Made by a program: the position numbers and the translations under genes. From positions 1-34,442 of the forward strand of contig CAYHBO010000016.1 in NCBI GenBank assembly GCA_964354855.1: a stretch of 34,442 bases of DNA, read 5' to 3'. This DNA is from CAYHBO01 sp964354855 (GTDB taxonomy: Bacteria > Babelota > Babeliae > Babelales > RVW-14). Numbering within the stretch: the stretch's first letter is position 1; each line of letters starts with the position of its first letter. Below the pieces are notes generated by a model. It saw only the letters and a program-made list of their open reading frames with translations, was not told the origin of the DNA and made no database searches. This document shows positions 26,149-33,439 of the stretch, piece after piece.

Positions 26149-27138
26149 ATGAAGATTAATTCTAAGAATACAATTTTGCTTTTGGGGCTTAATACTATTA
26201 CGAGCATGTTGTGTTCTGTGCCAATTGAAACACATAAGATAAAGAGTGCTGAATTAGTCTCTATACCAAGAGAGAATGAAGTTCAAAAATTGCTTCAAAA
26301 ACCGGTTATGTTAATTACTATTCCTAAAAGTGGGACTCATTTATTAGAGAAAAGCTTGTATCTCATGGATAGTAAAATTTTTTGCTACAACTATCATAGA
26401 AAAAAGAACTTTTTGTATTGGTGGAAAAAAAATAAAAGCAGAAGTAATTCTCCGTTAAACCATTGGAAGGGAAATCTTCACCCATTAATTGTCCCAAAAA
26501 TTATTTCCTATATTAAAAGTTCTTATTCATATAAAAAAACTGCCTATAGAAGTCACTTATATTATAACAATGAGTATGACAAATTTCTAAATAGTAAGAA
26601 TTTTAGAAAGATATTGTTATTGCGAGATCCTCGAGCCGTGCTTGTATCCTTTGCAAATATGGTAAAAGATGGATTTGAGTCTGATCATTATATAGATTTT
26701 GAAGATTTACTGCTTGATTTGATAGATGGTCGACAAAAGCATTATATTCCTTGGGCGGCTTCAAAACATAGTGCTTACCCGTTTATTTGGAAAGTAGGGA
26801 TGTTCGACTTTTATAAAAAGTATTTACCATTTATTGATACAAAGAATTGTCTTATAGTGCGATTTGAAAATCTTGTAGGAGCCAAAGGGGGAGGTAGTGA
26901 TGAGTTTCAAGCCCATGAAATTAAGTTGATTGCTCAGCATGTTGGTCTTGCTCTAGATGATACGAAAGTTGCAGAAATTATGCGTGATTTGTTTGGTGAA
27001 AGTGCTACTTTTTATCAAGGGACCGTTGACGGTTGGAAAAAATATTTTACCCCAACTATAAAAGAAGCCTTTAAAAATGTTCCTGGAGCAGATGAATTAT
27101 TGATTGCGCTTGGGTATGAAAAAGATACAAATTGGTAA
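26149..27138 (+). CDS. PAPS-dependent sulfotransferase 4 (PKSGT subgroup), exported
   Basis: The 329-residue paralogue has PKSGTHLL from 59, His136 in YRSH, RDPRAVLVSF from 159, GTVDGWKKYF near the end, and GYEKDTNW at the C-terminus. Its variable region (residues about 80-115) is unusually basic and aromatic (YHRKKNFLYWWKKNK), unlike copies 2 and 3. That points to a different acceptor. AAAGGG precedes the ATG. It is the first member of a PKSGT/PKCGT gene pair that recurs at 29053-31009. Confidence 0.91.
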   Translation: MKINSKNTILLLGLNTITSMLCSVPIETHKIKSAELVSIPRENEVQKLLQKPVMLITIPKSGTHLLEKSLYLMDSKIFCYNYHRKKNFLYWWKKNKSRSNSPLNHWKGNLHPLIVPKIISYIKSSYSYKKTAYRSHLYYNNEYDKFLNSKNFRKILLLRDPRAVLVSFANMVKDGFESDHYIDFEDLLLDLIDGRQKHYIPWAASKHSAYPFIWKVGMFDFYKKYLPFIDTKNCLIVRFENLVGAKGGGSDEFQAHEIKLIAQHVGLALDDTKVAEIMRDLFGESATFYQGTVDGWKKYFTPTIKEAFKNVPGADELLIALGYEKDTNW

Positions 27139-27169
27139 TCTAATAGGTTTAATAAAATGAAGGGGCGTT

Positions 27170-28090
27170 GTGAGAAGAAAAATCTTCTATTTCTTGTGGA
27201 TGATTTTTTCTATGCAGACGATTTGTTCTGTTGAAGTTGCTACACAAAAGATAACTTCTATTATGATCCCTAAGTGTGGGACTCATTTGTTATTTAAGTG
27301 CCTTCATCTTCTTGATCCGCTTTATATGCGTGCAAAGTATAAGCAATATTTTCCATTTGAAAAATGGTATGCCGCTAATAAATATCGAAACAGGCTTTCT
27401 CCTCCAAATCATTACAAAGGACAAAGACACCCTACGATTGCTGGTAATCTTCCAAAAATATTTGTAAGAATTATGGAAAAATCAGATGAGATTTACTTTA
27501 ATACACATTTTCATTTTACACCGGAATTTAATAATTTTCTCGATACGAAAAATTCAAAAAAAATTCTTATGATACGTGACCCACGTGCATTTTTAGTATC
27601 TTTTGCTTTTATGATTAAAGAGGGTTTTGAAAAAGATCAACATATTGAATTAGAACCATTAATGTTAGACCTTATTGATTGTCGTCAAAAAAACTATATT
27701 TCTTGGGGGGTATCTCGACATGATTCTTATCCATGGGTTTGGGAGATTGGTGTTTGTAATTTTTTTAAAGCATTTTTATCTTTTGCAGAAACTAAAAATT
27801 GTTTAGTTGTTCATTTTGAGCATCTTGTAGGAGCAAAGGGCGGTGGGTCTGATGAATTACAGATGAAAGAAATTGAGCAAATAGCTAAACATATAGGGGT
27901 TGATCTTGATGATCTAAAAGCAAAAGAAGTAGCTCAAAATTTATTTGGAGATAGTACTACATTTCGAGAAGGAAAAATCGATGGATGGAAGAAATATTTT
28001 ACGCTTGGGATCAAAGCGGCGTTTAAGTCAGTTCCTGGCGCAGATGAATTACTTGTAGCGCTTGGTTATGAAAAAGATAAAAACTGGTAA
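27170..28090 (+). CDS. PAPS-dependent sulfotransferase 5 (PKCGT subgroup), exported
   Basis: The 306-residue protein belongs to a second subgroup with Cys in the 5'-phosphosulfate loop: PKCGTHLL from 34, a likely base His113 in NTH, RDPRAFLVSF from 136, and GKIDGWKKYF near the end. The linker between signal and catalytic domain is about 25 residues shorter than in the PKSGT copies. I use the GTG at 27170, behind AAGGGG; the paralogue at 30071 has ATG at the matching position, so this looks like an ATG-to-GTG change. It ends in GYEKDKNW. A signal segment is present (FYFLWMIFSMQTICS). Confidence 0.88.
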   Translation: MRRKIFYFLWMIFSMQTICSVEVATQKITSIMIPKCGTHLLFKCLHLLDPLYMRAKYKQYFPFEKWYAANKYRNRLSPPNHYKGQRHPTIAGNLPKIFVRIMEKSDEIYFNTHFHFTPEFNNFLDTKNSKKILMIRDPRAFLVSFAFMIKEGFEKDQHIELEPLMLDLIDCRQKNYISWGVSRHDSYPWVWEIGVCNFFKAFLSFAETKNCLVVHFEHLVGAKGGGSDELQMKEIEQIAKHIGVDLDDLKAKEVAQNLFGDSTTFREGKIDGWKKYFTLGIKAAFKSVPGADELLVALGYEKDKNW

Positions 28091-29030
28091 CACATTTTTT
28101 TCTTATATTTTGGTGATGTTGGGAGTCAATTGCTTTTTTGATCAAAGTCTTTGTACTTTCATTCCAAATACAACAGTTAATAACAAAAAAATTGTCTGTA
28201 TCATGATTCCTAAGTGTGGCACCCATTTACTGCTAAAGTGTTTATCGCTTATGGATCCTGTGCGTATGCCATTTAAATATACAGATAACTTAGCGATTGA
28301 AGAGCAGTATCAGAAGAATAAATTGCTTAACAAGTTGCCTCCACCAAATCATTATAAGGGAACTGAGCATCCTTTAGTAGAGGGTGTGCTCCCATTGAAT
28401 TTTGTGCATTATATGAAAAAGTCAAAAAGCAAGAACTTCTGGAACCATTTTGCCTATACGTCTGAATATGATAATTTTCTAGATGCACAACAAGCAACTA
28501 AATTTTTGATGGTGAGAGACCCTCGTGCAATGCTTATTTCTCTTGCCCATATGCTTAAAGATGGCTTTGAGCCTGGTCAATATATTGATTTAGAACCGTT
28601 AATCCTTGATCTTATTGATGGGCGGAAACAACATTATATATCGTGGGGTGTTTCAAAACAATCGGTATATCCAACGATCTGGGAGATTGGTATGTGTAAT
28701 TTTTACAAATCATACTTACCTTTTATTAAATCAAAAAACTGTTTTATGGTGCGGTTTGAACATCTTATTGGATCAAAGGGTGGTGGCTCTGATGAGCTTC
28801 AGTCATATGAAATTAAACAAATAGCACAGCATGTTGGGGTTACGATAGATAATAAAAAAGTTGCGAGCATCGTCCGAGATTTATTTGGTGGGAGTTCAAC
28901 TTTTCGTGAAGGTCAAATAGATGGCTGGAAAAAACATTTTACACCAGTAATTAAAGAGGCATTTAAAAAAGTTTCAGGGGCGAATGAATTGCTTATTTTA
29001 TTGGGTTATGAGCGAGACCGAAACTGGTAA
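28068..29030 (+). CDS. PAPS-dependent sulfotransferase 6 (PKCGT subgroup), start inside upstream gene
   Basis: The best start is the ATG at 28068 (320 residues), which lies 23 bases inside the 3' end of sulfotransferase 5. The codons for its conserved GYEKDKNW end, read one base over, give MKKIKTG, which supplies the positively charged n-region of a good signal peptide (FFSYILVMLGVNCFF). No Shine-Dalgarno precedes it, so translation may depend on coupling. PKCGTHLL starts at 48, the likely base is His127, RDPRAMLISL starts at 150 (less conserved than in siblings), and GQIDGWKKHF and GYERDRNW close the protein. A downstream in-frame GTG-ATG pair is an alternative start that would shorten the signal. 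Confidence 0.85.
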   Translation: MKKIKTGNTFFSYILVMLGVNCFFDQSLCTFIPNTTVNNKKIVCIMIPKCGTHLLLKCLSLMDPVRMPFKYTDNLAIEEQYQKNKLLNKLPPPNHYKGTEHPLVEGVLPLNFVHYMKKSKSKNFWNHFAYTSEYDNFLDAQQATKFLMVRDPRAMLISLAHMLKDGFEPGQYIDLEPLILDLIDGRKQHYISWGVSKQSVYPTIWEIGMCNFYKSYLPFIKSKNCFMVRFEHLIGSKGGGSDELQSYEIKQIAQHVGVTIDNKKVASIVRDLFGGSSTFREGQIDGWKKHFTPVIKEAFKKVSGANELLILLGYERDRNW

Positions 29031-29052
29031 TTGCCGATAAGGGGTTGTTATA

Positions 29053-30051
29053 ATGAAAATTAATTATGATCGTATTCTTTTTGTTTTATTATTAGGACTT
29101 ACTATTATTATGCGCAACAGATTGTGTGCGGTGCTCATGAAAGAACAGGATCACAATGATGTTTTATTAGATAATTACGCTAAAGATGGTGAACTCCTAA
29201 AAAACACTCCAAATAAAGTTATGTTGATAACGATTCCCAAAAGTGGTACACATTTGCTGGAAAAATGCTTATATATTATCGATTCTGAGCACTTGAACTA
29301 CGATTATAATGAAAAATTTAATTTTGAAGCGAGGTGGAAAAAAAATAAAGGTAAAGATCATGTTCCACCAAATCATTGGAAAGGCCCTTTTCATCCATCG
29401 GTTGTTCATCTAAGATTTTTAAGTATTCAAAAAAATTATTCAGATAGCAAGATAGCCTATAAAAATCACTTGTATTTTCATGGTGATTATAATGATTTTT
29501 TAGATAGTAAAAATTTTAAAAAAATATTGTTATTGCGAGATCCTCGGGCGATACTTGTTTCCTTTGCTAATATGGTTAAGGAAGGCTTTGAGCCAGATCA
29601 TAAGATAGATTTTGAAGATTTACTGTTAGATCTTATTGATGGACGCCAAAAAAATTATATTCCTTGGGCATCTTCACGGCATCCTGCTTATCCATTGATT
29701 TGGGAAGTGGGAATTTGTAATTTTTACCGATTATATTTGCCTTTTATGGGAACAAAAAATTGTCTTACCGTACGTTTTGAAAATCTTATAGGGGTAAAAG
29801 GGAATGGAACAAATGAGCTTCAGTTAAATGAAATTAAACAGATTGCTCAGCATGTAGGGGTTGCTTTAAGTGATACAAAAGTAGCAGAAATTATGCATAG
29901 TTTGTTTGGTGAAAGTGCAACGTTTAACCAAGGGACTATTGACGGTTGGAAAAAATATTTTACTCCCGTGGTCAAAGAGGCGTTTAAAACTTTTTCTGGA
30001 GCGAATGAACTGCTTATTACATTGGGGTATGAAAAAGATGCAAATTGGTAA
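29053..30051 (+). CDS. PAPS-dependent sulfotransferase 7 (PKSGT subgroup), exported
   Basis: The 332-residue paralogue starts MKINYDRILFVLLLGL behind AAGGGG, very like sulfotransferase 1 (MKINYGRILVFLLLG). PKSGTHLL starts at 62, the likely base is His139 in YKNH, RDPRAILVSF starts at 162, and GTIDGWKKYF and GYEKDANW close it. It has the same IPWASSRHPAYP block as copy 1. It is 22 bases after copy 6 and 19 bases before copy 8, and with copy 8 it repeats the pair formed by copies 4 and 5. Confidence 0.91.
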   Translation: MKINYDRILFVLLLGLTIIMRNRLCAVLMKEQDHNDVLLDNYAKDGELLKNTPNKVMLITIPKSGTHLLEKCLYIIDSEHLNYDYNEKFNFEARWKKNKGKDHVPPNHWKGPFHPSVVHLRFLSIQKNYSDSKIAYKNHLYFHGDYNDFLDSKNFKKILLLRDPRAILVSFANMVKEGFEPDHKIDFEDLLLDLIDGRQKNYIPWASSRHPAYPLIWEVGICNFYRLYLPFMGTKNCLTVRFENLIGVKGNGTNELQLNEIKQIAQHVGVALSDTKVAEIMHSLFGESATFNQGTIDGWKKYFTPVVKEAFKTFSGANELLITLGYEKDANW

Positions 30052-30070
30052 ATGTGGTAGAGGGATGTTT

Positions 30071-31009
30071 ATGAGAAAATTTATTAGTTATTTTTTGGTG
30101 GTGATTTTTTCTATGCAGAATATTTGTTCTGTTGAAAATTCTAAGCAAAAGAGAATTTCTATTAAGCAAAAGATAACTTCTATTATGATCCCTAAGTGTG
30201 GGACTCATTTGTTATTAAAATGTCTTCATCTTCTTGATGGTCATATGTCTAAAAAGTATAATCAATCTTTTCCATTTGAAAAATGGTATGCCGCTAACAA
30301 ACCTAGAAATATGCTTCCACCTCCAAATCATTATAAAGGATTACGACATCCTACGATTGCCGGGAATCTCCCAACAAGATTTATAAAATATATGGAACAA
30401 TCAACTGGGATTTATTTTGATACACATTTTCATTTTACATCGGAATTTAATAACTTTCTCGATATGCAAAATTCAAAAAAAATTCTTATGATACGTGATC
30501 CACGTGCTTTTTTAGTATCTTTTGCTTTTATGGTTAAAGAAGGGTTTGAGCAAGATCAACATATTGATTTAGAACCATTAATGTTAGATCTCATTGATGG
30601 TCGTCAACAGAATTATATCCATTGGGGAGTCTCTCGACACGCTTCCTATCCATGGGTTTGGGAAACTGGTGTCTGTAATTTTTTTAAAGCGTTTTTACCT
30701 TTTATAGAGACTAAAAATTGTTTAGTTGTGAAATTTGAACACCTTGTAGGTGCAAAAGGTGGTGGATCTGATGCATTGCAGATGAAAGAAATTAAGATGA
30801 TTGCCCAACATATTGGGGTTAAAATTGATAATTTAAAGGTAAAAAAAATAGCTCAAGACTTATTTGGTGATAGTACTACATTTCGGGAAGGGAAAATCGA
30901 TGGATGGAAGAACTATTTCTCGCCAACTATAAAAGAAGCATTTAAAAAGGTTCCTGGTGCTAATGCATTACTTATTGCACTTGGTTATGAACGAGATGAA
31001 AATTGGTAG
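30071..31009 (+). CDS. PAPS-dependent sulfotransferase 8 (PKCGT subgroup), exported, last in array
   Basis: The 312-residue protein starts at the ATG at 30071, six bases after GAGGG; the ATG at 30065 sits too close to that site. An in-frame extension back to 29906 overlaps copy 7 and is rejected. The signal segment FISYFLVVIFSMQNICS is nearly that of copy 5. A 21-base tandem duplication follows it. PKCGTHLL starts at 41, the likely base is His119 in DTH, RDPRAFLVSF starts at 142, and GKIDGWKNYF and GYERDENW end it. It is closest to copy 5 (shared FPFEKWYAANK and RHPTIAGNLP). Its 3' end overlaps the convergent flavoenzyme gene by 25 bases, with no terminator visible. Confidence 0.9.
   Translation: MRKFISYFLVVIFSMQNICSVENSKQKRISIKQKITSIMIPKCGTHLLLKCLHLLDGHMSKKYNQSFPFEKWYAANKPRNMLPPPNHYKGLRHPTIAGNLPTRFIKYMEQSTGIYFDTHFHFTSEFNNFLDMQNSKKILMIRDPRAFLVSFAFMVKEGFEQDQHIDLEPLMLDLIDGRQQNYIHWGVSRHASYPWVWETGVCNFFKAFLPFIETKNCLVVKFEHLVGAKGGGSDALQMKEIKMIAQHIGVKIDNLKVKKIAQDLFGDSTTFREGKIDGWKNYFSPTIKEAFKKVPGANALLIALGYERDENW
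30143..30184 (+). repeat. 21-base tandem duplication in sulfotransferase 8
   Basis: Two 21-base units (30143-30163 and 30164-30184) begin with AAGCAAAAGA and end with CTTCTATT or TTTCTATT, and differ at about three positions. They encode KQKRISI and KQKITSI in the linker between signal peptide and catalytic domain. Sulfotransferase 5 lacks the second unit. Confidence 0.75.
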
Positions 31010-32040
31010 TTGCCAAAGAATATTTTAGCTCGTTCGATAATTGCCGAGCTTTCCGTCGGATTAGTTTCAAGCTTGTCTTGAAAATTAAACGCAGATCCAC
31101 CTAACATTCCGCCATTTTTTGGGGTCCAGCTTATCTCACGGACTTTCCCTTCGATTTTGATATGGGCGTATAGAATGTATTGAAGTTCTTCGAGTGGTTG
31201 ATTTTGCATCATCACAAGATGTCCTTGTACTGGAACGATGAGTTCTTTGTCCCAAGCGCGAGCACCAAGGCCGCTACAGTTAAAAATAATATGATCAGAA
31301 AGTTCACTGAAATCGGTGACCTTTTTTTGTATCAGTAAGATATTATGTTCTTTTATTGCATCCATAAAAGTCTGCATAACAATTGTTGTCTCAATAAAAA
31401 AAGTATCAAACTTTTTGGCTTTGTAGGTTGCTGCTCCAAAATCAAGCATAACTTCTTCTGGTTCTTCCATGATGCCAGCATTAATCATTGGATATTGATA
31501 ATTTGGGGTTCCTTCATGAATCATGTATACCGGTAATTGTTTTACTCCTGTAAAAAGGGGGTTATTGCTTCGGATAGCTTCTTGGTAAAATAAGTATGAA
31601 TTGACGGCTATTTGATTCATAAGAGGTTGATTTTCTTTTGATGCTTTGATGGCGATTACTGATGCAGAGCCGGCCGCTTTATGTGAAGTTAATGTAGTGA
31701 TTTGTTCTGCCACAATAGTTACCTGCCACCCTCGATTATGTAATAAGATGGCGGTTAGAAGACCCATGCATCCAGCCCCAATTACCGTAATTTTTTTTTG
31801 ATACTGGAGTGAGGGATTCTTTGTAATGGCTTCTTCTAAAAGTTTAAAGGCGTGAAGCACGGAGCCTGGTAAGAGCGTCCATCCAAACCCACCATGGCCG
31901 TAGTTGTGTATAATTGTCTTGTCTTTCCATTGTTCATGAGCAATTCGAGGCCCGCCAACTCGTTTGGGTCTTATACAGGTGATGTGTTGATTAATGTTTT
32001 CTGAGAGGAGGGTAGGGGGGGTAAGTTTGATGGTGTGCAT
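30985..32040 (-). CDS. FAD-dependent D-amino-acid-oxidase-family protein with permuted motif order
   Basis: The 351-residue product starts at the ATG at 32040 behind GAAGG. The Rossmann motif VIGAGCMGLLTA, the FAD-binding GxGxxG of the DAO family, is at about 86-97 instead of the first 15 residues. Ahead of it, residues 20-60 read CIRPKRVGGPRIA and TIIHNYGHGGFGWTLLPGS, which are normally the C-terminal FAD/substrate blocks of DAO. After the Rossmann part come IFNCSGLGAR (about 238-247) and GGMLGGSAF, and the protein stops soon after ERAKIFFG, just where the CIRP block should come. This is the order expected of a circular permutation. The last eight residues are antisense to sulfotransferase 8. 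It has no signal peptide. Substrate is unknown. Confidence 0.82.
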   Translation of the reverse strand: MHTIKLTPPTLLSENINQHITCIRPKRVGGPRIAHEQWKDKTIIHNYGHGGFGWTLLPGSVLHAFKLLEEAITKNPSLQYQKKITVIGAGCMGLLTAILLHNRGWQVTIVAEQITTLTSHKAAGSASVIAIKASKENQPLMNQIAVNSYLFYQEAIRSNNPLFTGVKQLPVYMIHEGTPNYQYPMINAGIMEEPEEVMLDFGAATYKAKKFDTFFIETTIVMQTFMDAIKEHNILLIQKKVTDFSELSDHIIFNCSGLGARAWDKELIVPVQGHLVMMQNQPLEELQYILYAHIKIEGKVREISWTPKNGGMLGGSAFNFQDKLETNPTESSAIIERAKIFFGNYQFSSRS

Positions 32041-32140
32041 GAAGGCCTTCAAAATTTTTTTAAGATATTGATTCGTGTGTTTTGTTTTGTGGTAACGTAA
32101 TACATTCTATAGCATTCCTAATTTTACCTAAAGGATAACA

Positions 32141-33439
32141 ATGTTCAATTTTTCAAAACCAAAACCGGATAACTTTTTCACCAAAGCAAAAAAAGGTTTA
32201 TGTAAATTAGGACGTATGCTAGGGCCGGGGTTTCTAACTGGGGCCGCAGATGATGACCCTTCAGGGATTGGCACCTATTCAATGGCCGGAGCGAAGTATG
32301 GGCTTAAAATGGCATGGCTGGTTCCTTTTCAGTTGCCGTTAATGTTTGCTATTCAAGAGATGTCTGCGCGCATAGGGCTTAAAACACGGCGTGGATTAGC
32401 GGCAAACATGAAGCAGTTTTTTCCAAAATTTATTGTATACCCGGCTATCTTTATTTTGGTCTTTGCTAATGTGGTTAACATCGGTGCCGATATTGCGATC
32501 ATGGCTGCATCAACGCATATGATGTTGGGGGTAAATATCCAATTGTGGGCGGTGGTGATCACCTTGGGGATTATTCTTTTGCAGGTTTTTGTTTCATATC
32601 ATTTGTATTCAAGACTTTTATTGTGGACTGCAGTGTTTCTTTTGGCCTACGTGATTACGGCATTTATGGTTACGCAAAGTTGGCTTGAAGTATTAAAATT
32701 TTCGTTTACCCCACATATGATTTTTAATGCGGATTTTATTTTGGTTGCTACCGGATTTATTGGGACGACGATCTCGCCGTATCTTTTTTTCTGGCAGGCA
32801 TCGCAAGAAGTGGAAGAGCTTAATGATAAAAAAAGCCATCAAATAGCAGAGATTTCTTCGGCGTCTCTCATAAAGAAAATGCGCTTGGATACGTTCATTG
32901 GTATGTTTTTTTCTCAACTGATAGCACTATTCATTCTGGTTACCTGTTTCTATTCGCTGCATCTGCATGGCATTACGGAAATCAATACCGCAGCTGATGC
33001 CGCTATGGCTCTTAGGCCACTTGCAGGTGATTGGGCGTATTTGTTATTTACGGTGGGGATTGTGGGGTCGGGTCTTTTGGGGATTCCGGTGTTGGCAGGT
33101 TCTACGGCGTATGCGCTAGTTGAGTTAACGAATTATCGAGGCAGCTTGGCTGATACTTACAAAGAGGCGCCATTCTTTTATGGTGTTATTATCATATCAA
33201 CGTTGTTGGGACTTTGTATGACGTTTGTCATGACTAATCCGGTACAGGCATTGTTGTATGCAGCGGTGGTTAATGGGATTGTTGCAGTGCCATTTATCTT
33301 TTTCATCATTGTGCTGGCGAATAAAAAAGAAGTAATGGAAGAACACAAAAATAAGTATCTGGCAAATCTTGGCGGAGGTATTACATTGGGTCTGATGCTT
33401 GCTTCTGTTGTTATTTTTGTGGTGATGTTTCCGTGGTAG
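32141..33439 (+). CDS. NRAMP-family divalent-cation transporter (DPSG / SPY variant)
   Basis: The 432-residue protein has about 11 membrane segments. TM1 has LGPGFLTGAADDDPSGIGTYS with DPSG at 39-42 where classical NRAMPs have DPGN. TM6 has GTTISPYLFFWQASQEVEE with ISPY at 211-214 in place of the metal-binding MPH. This variant is a large bacterial side-branch of NRAMP, often annotated as Mn or Fe transporter, but loss of the MPH methionine makes the ion uncertain. AAAGGA precedes the ATG. It is divergent from the flavoenzyme across 100 bases, and its 3' end overlaps the RING gene by 29 bases. Confidence 0.88.
   Translation: MFNFSKPKPDNFFTKAKKGLCKLGRMLGPGFLTGAADDDPSGIGTYSMAGAKYGLKMAWLVPFQLPLMFAIQEMSARIGLKTRRGLAANMKQFFPKFIVYPAIFILVFANVVNIGADIAIMAASTHMMLGVNIQLWAVVITLGIILLQVFVSYHLYSRLLLWTAVFLLAYVITAFMVTQSWLEVLKFSFTPHMIFNADFILVATGFIGTTISPYLFFWQASQEVEELNDKKSHQIAEISSASLIKKMRLDTFIGMFFSQLIALFILVTCFYSLHLHGITEINTAADAAMALRPLAGDWAYLLFTVGIVGSGLLGIPVLAGSTAYALVELTNYRGSLADTYKEAPFFYGVIIISTLLGLCMTFVMTNPVQALLYAAVVNGIVAVPFIFFIIVLANKKEVMEEHKNKYLANLGGGITLGLMLASVVIFVVMFPW

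Larger units (their letters stand above)
26149..31009 (+). repeat. Duplicated sulfotransferase gene pair within the array
   Basis: Genes 4-5 (26149-28090) and 7-8 (29053-31009) both run PKSGT type then PKCGT type. Copies 5 and 8 are mutual best matches by eye. Gene 6 (PKCGT type) lies between the pairs. This indicates growth of the array by unequal exchange of pairs. Confidence 0.55.

Noticed and set aside
29906..30070. N-terminal extension of sulfotransferase 8 into the previous gene
   Set aside because: It is an out-of-frame reading of the conserved 3' end of sulfotransferase 7. The signal peptide and Shine-Dalgarno support the start at 30071.
30985..31009. Terminator between the convergent sulfotransferase 8 and flavoenzyme genes
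   Set aside because: The genes overlap by 25 bases, and no stable hairpin with a T-run is visible in either direction.
16141..31009. Capsule or O-antigen synthesis locus
   Set aside because: There are no sugar-nucleotide biosynthesis, polymerase, flippase or export genes, and the transferases carry signal sequences, unlike cytoplasmic capsule enzymes.
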